A stretch of DNA of 8,546 nucleotides from an uncultured Lachnospiraceae bacterium (GTDB lineage Bacteria > Bacillota > Clostridia > Lachnospirales > Lachnospiraceae), in the NCBI GenBank assembly GCA_902463835.1, contig CABQGZ010000116.1:1-8546 (forward strand). The letters are read 5' to 3'. Positions 6,239-8,546 of the stretch are shown one piece after another. The notes beneath the pieces are model-generated. The model searched no databases and was not told where the DNA came from. It worked only from the letters and a program-made list of their open reading frames with translations. A program made the position numbers and the translations under genes. Position 1 is the stretch's first letter, and every line of letters starts with the position of its first letter.

Positions 6239-7927
6239 CTACTCCACAGAAATGACATAATAGTAGATTGGCTGGCCGCCAAAGTGAAGCTCCGTCTCAC
6301 AATCCGGATAGGTCTCCTCCATATAAGCAGCCAACTCGTTCGCCTCTTCCTCGTCGGCATCCTGTCCGTAGTAGATACTGATAATGGCGGAATCCTCATC
6401 CACCATCTGGGCAGTCATATCCTTGAGTACCTCCATCATATCCGTTCCAACAGAGAGAATGGTGGAATCGCCGATTCCCATATAGTCGCCCTGCCGGATC
6501 TCCTTATCGTCAATCAGAGTGTCGCGCACCGCATATGTCACCTGGCCAGTCTTCACATTGCCAATCTCCTCATTCATGCGCCGCTCATTGTCCTCAGCAT
6601 CCTTTTCCGGAATATAATTGATGAGGGCGGTAATCCCCTGGGGAATCGTCTTGGTGGGAATGACCACTACATTCTTATGCTCGATCAAGGATGCCGCCTG
6701 ATTTGCCGCAAGAATGATATTCTTATTATTCGGAAGAATAAATACGGTCTCTGCATGCACCTCATCGATGGCATTCAGCATATCCTCGGTGCTGGGATTC
6801 ATAGTCTGGCCGCCTTCAATGATGTAGTCTACGCCAAGTCCCTTGAAAATCTCATTGATTCCCTCTCCGATGGATACGGAGATAAAGCCCATCTCCTTGC
6901 GGGGTGCTTCCGGTTCCGGCGCATCATCCAGAGGCTTCCGCTCTTCCGCCTTCTGAGCAGCCGCCACCTTCTGCGCGTCCTTGATCAATTTTTCCTGATG
7001 CTCCTCGCGCATATTGTCAATCTTAATCTTACTCAAAGAACCGTAGGTTAATGCTCGTTGAATTGCAAGTCCAGGATCATTGGTATGTACGTGGACTTTC
7101 ACAATCTCCTCATCCGCTACAACCACAATGGAATCCCCGATGGACTCTAAATAATCCTTGAAGTCATACTCCTGCTTCTCGGTCAATGATTTCTTCAGAA
7201 CAATGATAAATTCGGTACAGTAGCCAAACTTGATATCTTCCTCCGCCTGGGCGGTGATCTTCACCACACCTGCGCCTGTGCCCGCACCCTCGATGGTGTA
7301 ATCAATCTCTTTTCCCATCAATGCGTCAAAGGCTCCTTTGAGCACTTCCACAAGCCCCTGTCCGCCGGAATCCACAACGCCTGCCTGCTTCAGAACGGGA
7401 AGCATCTCCGGAGTCTGGCTTAAGACGTACTCTGCGTGATCTATGATCTCTTTTACAAACACTGTCAGATCTTCCGTCTCTCCGATCAGTTCAAGAGCCT
7501 TATCCGCTGCGCCTCTTGCCACGGTGAGAATCGTTCCTTCCTTTGGCTTCATAACAGCCTTGTAGGCGGTCTCCACAGCCTTCTGCATGGCATCGCTAAG
7601 AACGATCACGTCCAGCTTCTCATGGCTGCTGATCCCTTTGGTAAAGCCGCGGAACAGCTGAGAAAGAATCACGCCGGAATTGCCTCTTGCGCCTCTTAAC
7701 GAGCCGGAGGAAATCGCTTTCGCCAGAGACTCCATATTCATATCGGAAAGAGCGCTGACCTCTTTTGCTGCTGACATGATAGTCATGCACATATTCGTTC
7801 CCGTATCGCCGTCCGGCACTGGGAATACATTCAGCTCATTGATCCACTCTTTCTTTGCTTCCAGATTCTTCGCGCCTGCCAGAAACATCTTCGCCAGCAA
7901 GGCCGCGTCTATTGTATTGATCTCCAC
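6239..7927 (-). CDS. fakA: DAK2/DegV-like fatty acid kinase catalytic subunit (YloV/FakA family)
   Basis: This 562-residue protein belongs to the YloV/FakA family. FakA phosphorylates fatty acids carried by a DegV-type FakB partner, giving acyl-phosphate for phospholipid synthesis. The N-terminal DhaL kinase domain shows NVFPVPDGDTGTNM (33-46, metal-binding aspartates), RGARGNSGVILSQ (78-90), PKEGTILTV (128-136) and DSGGQG (186-191). The middle domain has Cys237 (FGYCTEF) and His279/His281 (VKVHVHTNDP), spaced like the Staphylococcus aureus FakA zinc ligands as I recall them. A charged linker near 305-345 leads to a DegV-like C-terminal domain (GGQTMNPSTEDMLNAI, 372-387). I place the start at GTG 7927 because AAGGAGG (7942-7936), overlapping the yloU stop, sits eight bases ahead. 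A longer TTG start at 7948 would put that SD inside the gene. No FakB gene is in the window. Family is certain; the substrate is inferred. Confidence 0.94.
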   Translation of the reverse strand: MEINTIDAALLAKMFLAGAKNLEAKKEWINELNVFPVPDGDTGTNMCMTIMSAAKEVSALSDMNMESLAKAISSGSLRGARGNSGVILSQLFRGFTKGISSHEKLDVIVLSDAMQKAVETAYKAVMKPKEGTILTVARGAADKALELIGETEDLTVFVKEIIDHAEYVLSQTPEMLPVLKQAGVVDSGGQGLVEVLKGAFDALMGKEIDYTIEGAGTGAGVVKITAQAEEDIKFGYCTEFIIVLKKSLTEKQEYDFKDYLESIGDSIVVVADEEIVKVHVHTNDPGLAIQRALTYGSLSKIKIDNMREEHQEKLIKDAQKVAAAQKAEERKPLDDAPEPEAPRKEMGFISVSIGEGINEIFKGLGVDYIIEGGQTMNPSTEDMLNAIDEVHAETVFILPNNKNIILAANQAASLIEHKNVVVIPTKTIPQGITALINYIPEKDAEDNERRMNEEIGNVKTGQVTYAVRDTLIDDKEIRQGDYMGIGDSTILSVGTDMMEVLKDMTAQMVDEDSAIISIYYGQDADEEEANELAAYMEETYPDCETELHFGGQPIYYYVISVE

Positions 7928-7940
7928 TTCTGTTTCCTCC

Positions 7941-8297
7941 TTAATCAATCACTCTAACACCTTCAACGAAGATGTTGATTTTTTCGATTTCCATACCGGT
8001 AAACTCTTCTACCTGATATTTCACCGTACTGATCAGGTTATCAGAAACAGTTGAAATACTTACACCATAAGATACGATCACATGAAAATCCAATGTAATC
8101 CTGTTATCTGTGATGGATACGCTGATTCCATGATTGAGATAATCACGCTTCAACAGCTTTACCAGGCCATCCTTCATGTTCACTGCCGCCATGCCAACGA
8201 TACCGAAACATTCTACCGCAACAGAACCTGCGTATGTGGCAATGACATCTGTATCAATTAACACTTTTCCAAGTTCCGTGTCCATTTGTCCTTTCAT
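7941..8297 (-). CDS. yloU: Asp23/Gls24 family protein (YloU-like)
   Basis: This 118-residue protein has the compact Asp23/Gls24 fold pattern: an N-terminal segment IDTDVIATYAGSVAVECFGIVGMA (14-37), a strand-rich core ISVSITDNRITLDFHVIVSYGVSI (58-81), and a C-terminal helix and strand ending EIEKINIFVEGVRVID (103-118). Family members are linked to alkaline or envelope stress in Staphylococcus and Enterococcus. The form next to yloV is a conserved Firmicutes housekeeping gene whose exact role is unclear. There is no membrane helix, so any membrane association would need a partner. The ATG at 8297 follows GGAGGT (8310-8305) by seven bases. It is the first gene of the operon and ends 13 bases before fakA, with the fakA SD overlapping its stop. 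Its roughly 95-base leader is unusually structured. Confidence 0.93.
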   Translation of the reverse strand: MKGQMDTELGKVLIDTDVIATYAGSVAVECFGIVGMAAVNMKDGLVKLLKRDYLNHGISVSITDNRITLDFHVIVSYGVSISTVSDNLISTVKYQVEEFTGMEIEKINIFVEGVRVID

Positions 8298-8319
8298 ATC
8301 TCAGACCTCCATTCGTGTG

Positions 8320-8390
8320 GTTGCTCACAACTCGAGTTAGACTCGAAAAATACTTCGTATTTTCCTCGTTAATATAGAGTTGCCCGCAAC
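8320..8390. repeat. 71-base imperfect palindrome in the yloU leader
   Basis: Arms 8320-8353 and 8357-8390 are inverted copies around a TTC loop (8354-8356), with 23 of 34 positions identical by hand alignment. The outer block is GTTGCnnnCAACTC and the inner block AAAATAC/GTATTTT is perfect. Smaller hairpins are nested inside, including CGAGT/ACTCG with a 3-base loop (8333-8345). It lies entirely in the transcribed leader of the yloU-fakA-recG operon. It could be an RNA regulatory structure or a small dispersed palindromic (MITE- or REP-like) element; the sequence alone does not decide. Confidence 0.65.
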
Positions 8391-8398
8391 TCTATATT
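8371..8398. repeat. Perfect 28-base palindrome at the yloU operon transcription start
   Basis: A 13-base arm (8371-8383, AATATAGAGTTGC) is followed by CC and its exact reverse complement (8386-8398). It begins two bases downstream of the minus-strand -10 box and covers the predicted start point near 8394. It could be a repressor operator or a 5'-terminal mRNA hairpin that stabilises the transcript. It has no T-run after it, so it is not a plain terminator. Confidence 0.75.
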
Positions 8399-8400
8399 AC

Positions 8401-8429
8401 ATTATAACCGCTTTTGTTGAAAAAGTGAA
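8401..8429 (-). promoter_or_regulatory. Sigma-A-type promoter of the yloU-fakA-recG-TPR-DUF4037 operon
   Basis: On the minus strand a perfect -10 TATAAT (8406-8401) lies 17 bases after a -35 TTCACT (8429-8424, four of six consensus positions). Transcription is predicted to start near 8394, about 97 bases ahead of the yloU ATG and within the 28-base palindrome. No comparable promoter was seen in the short gaps between the downstream genes, which supports one operon. Confidence 0.7.
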
Positions 8430-8468
8430 CATTAAATTTGCGATTTTTATAATTTTTTCATTTTTGAC

Positions 8469-8497
8469 TTGCAATCTGCGATTCTTTCTGATAGAAT
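8469..8497 (+). promoter_or_regulatory. Divergent plus-strand promoter pointing out of the window
   Basis: TTGCAA (8469-8474), a 17-base spacer and TAGAAT (8492-8497) form a sigma-A-type promoter, strengthened by an extended -10 TG at 8489-8490. Transcription would start near G8504. The gene lies beyond the window. In Bacillus subtilis rpmB (ribosomal protein L28) is divergent from yloU, so rpmB is a reasonable guess by synteny only. Confidence 0.6.
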
Positions 8498-8503
8498 ATC
8501 TAT

Positions 8504-8546
8504 GTTGTGAGCCTGCAACAAACAAGATGTAGGCTTAAATTTGTGC
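8504..8546 (+). promoter_or_regulatory. 5' leader of the divergent gene with a small hairpin
   Basis: The first 43 bases after the predicted start carry GCCTGCA (8511-8517) and TGTAGGC (8528-8534), a 7-bp stem with one G-T wobble and a 10-base loop. No start codon with an SD is visible before the window ends, so the leader is longer than what is seen here. It opens with GTTGTGAGC, also found in the yloU leader on the other strand. Confidence 0.35.

Noticed and set aside
5861..7051. A 396-codon plus-strand open frame antisense to recG and fakA
   Set aside because: It lies across two clear minus-strand genes with full sets of conserved motifs, and its translation is rich in His, Leu and Ile in the way expected of an antisense shadow. 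It matches no family I recognise.
8464..8497. TTGACT at 8464 as the -35 of the right-edge plus-strand promoter
   Set aside because: It would leave a 22-base spacer to TAGAAT. The overlapping TTGCAA at 8469 gives the normal 17 bases.

Overview
The window looks like chromosomal core DNA from a spore-forming Clostridia member, probably Lachnospiraceae-like. The evidence is moderate GC, strong AGGAGG-type ribosome binding sites, an alpha/beta-type small acid-soluble spore protein (SASP), and a yloU-yloV-recG gene order known from Firmicutes. The taxonomic call is inference from gene content. I see no mobile element, CRISPR array, tRNA or rRNA.

Layout. At the left edge (1-7) only the start codon of a minus-strand gene is visible, with its promoter and Shine-Dalgarno (SD) sequence. 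Divergent from it is rqcH (197-1936, +), the ribosome-associated quality-control factor that adds C-terminal alanine tails. A 174-base gap with a sigma-G-like promoter leads to a SASP gene (2111-2314, +). A perfect 10-bp hairpin at 2334-2359 separates this plus-strand block from a convergent minus-strand operon.

The minus-strand operon reads right to left from a sigma-A-type promoter at 8401-8429: an Asp23/Gls24 protein (yloU), a DAK2/FakA-type fatty acid kinase (yloV/fakA), recG helicase, a TPR protein, and a DUF4037 nucleotidyltransferase-like protein. Gaps are 13, 36 and 29 bases, ending with an ATGA overlap, so the genes are probably co-transcribed. The first three are conserved housekeeping genes (envelope/stress, exogenous fatty acid use, branched-DNA repair). 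The last two are an uncharacterised, translationally coupled pair.

At the right edge, a divergent plus-strand promoter (8469-8497) points out of the window, probably toward rpmB by analogy with Bacillus subtilis. The region between the two divergent promoters and the yloU start is rich in inverted repeats. It holds a 71-base imperfect palindrome, a perfect 28-base palindrome at the expected transcription start of the yloU operon, and recurring GTTG...CAAC elements. This leader and the TPR-DUF4037 pair are the two least explained parts of an otherwise ordinary region.
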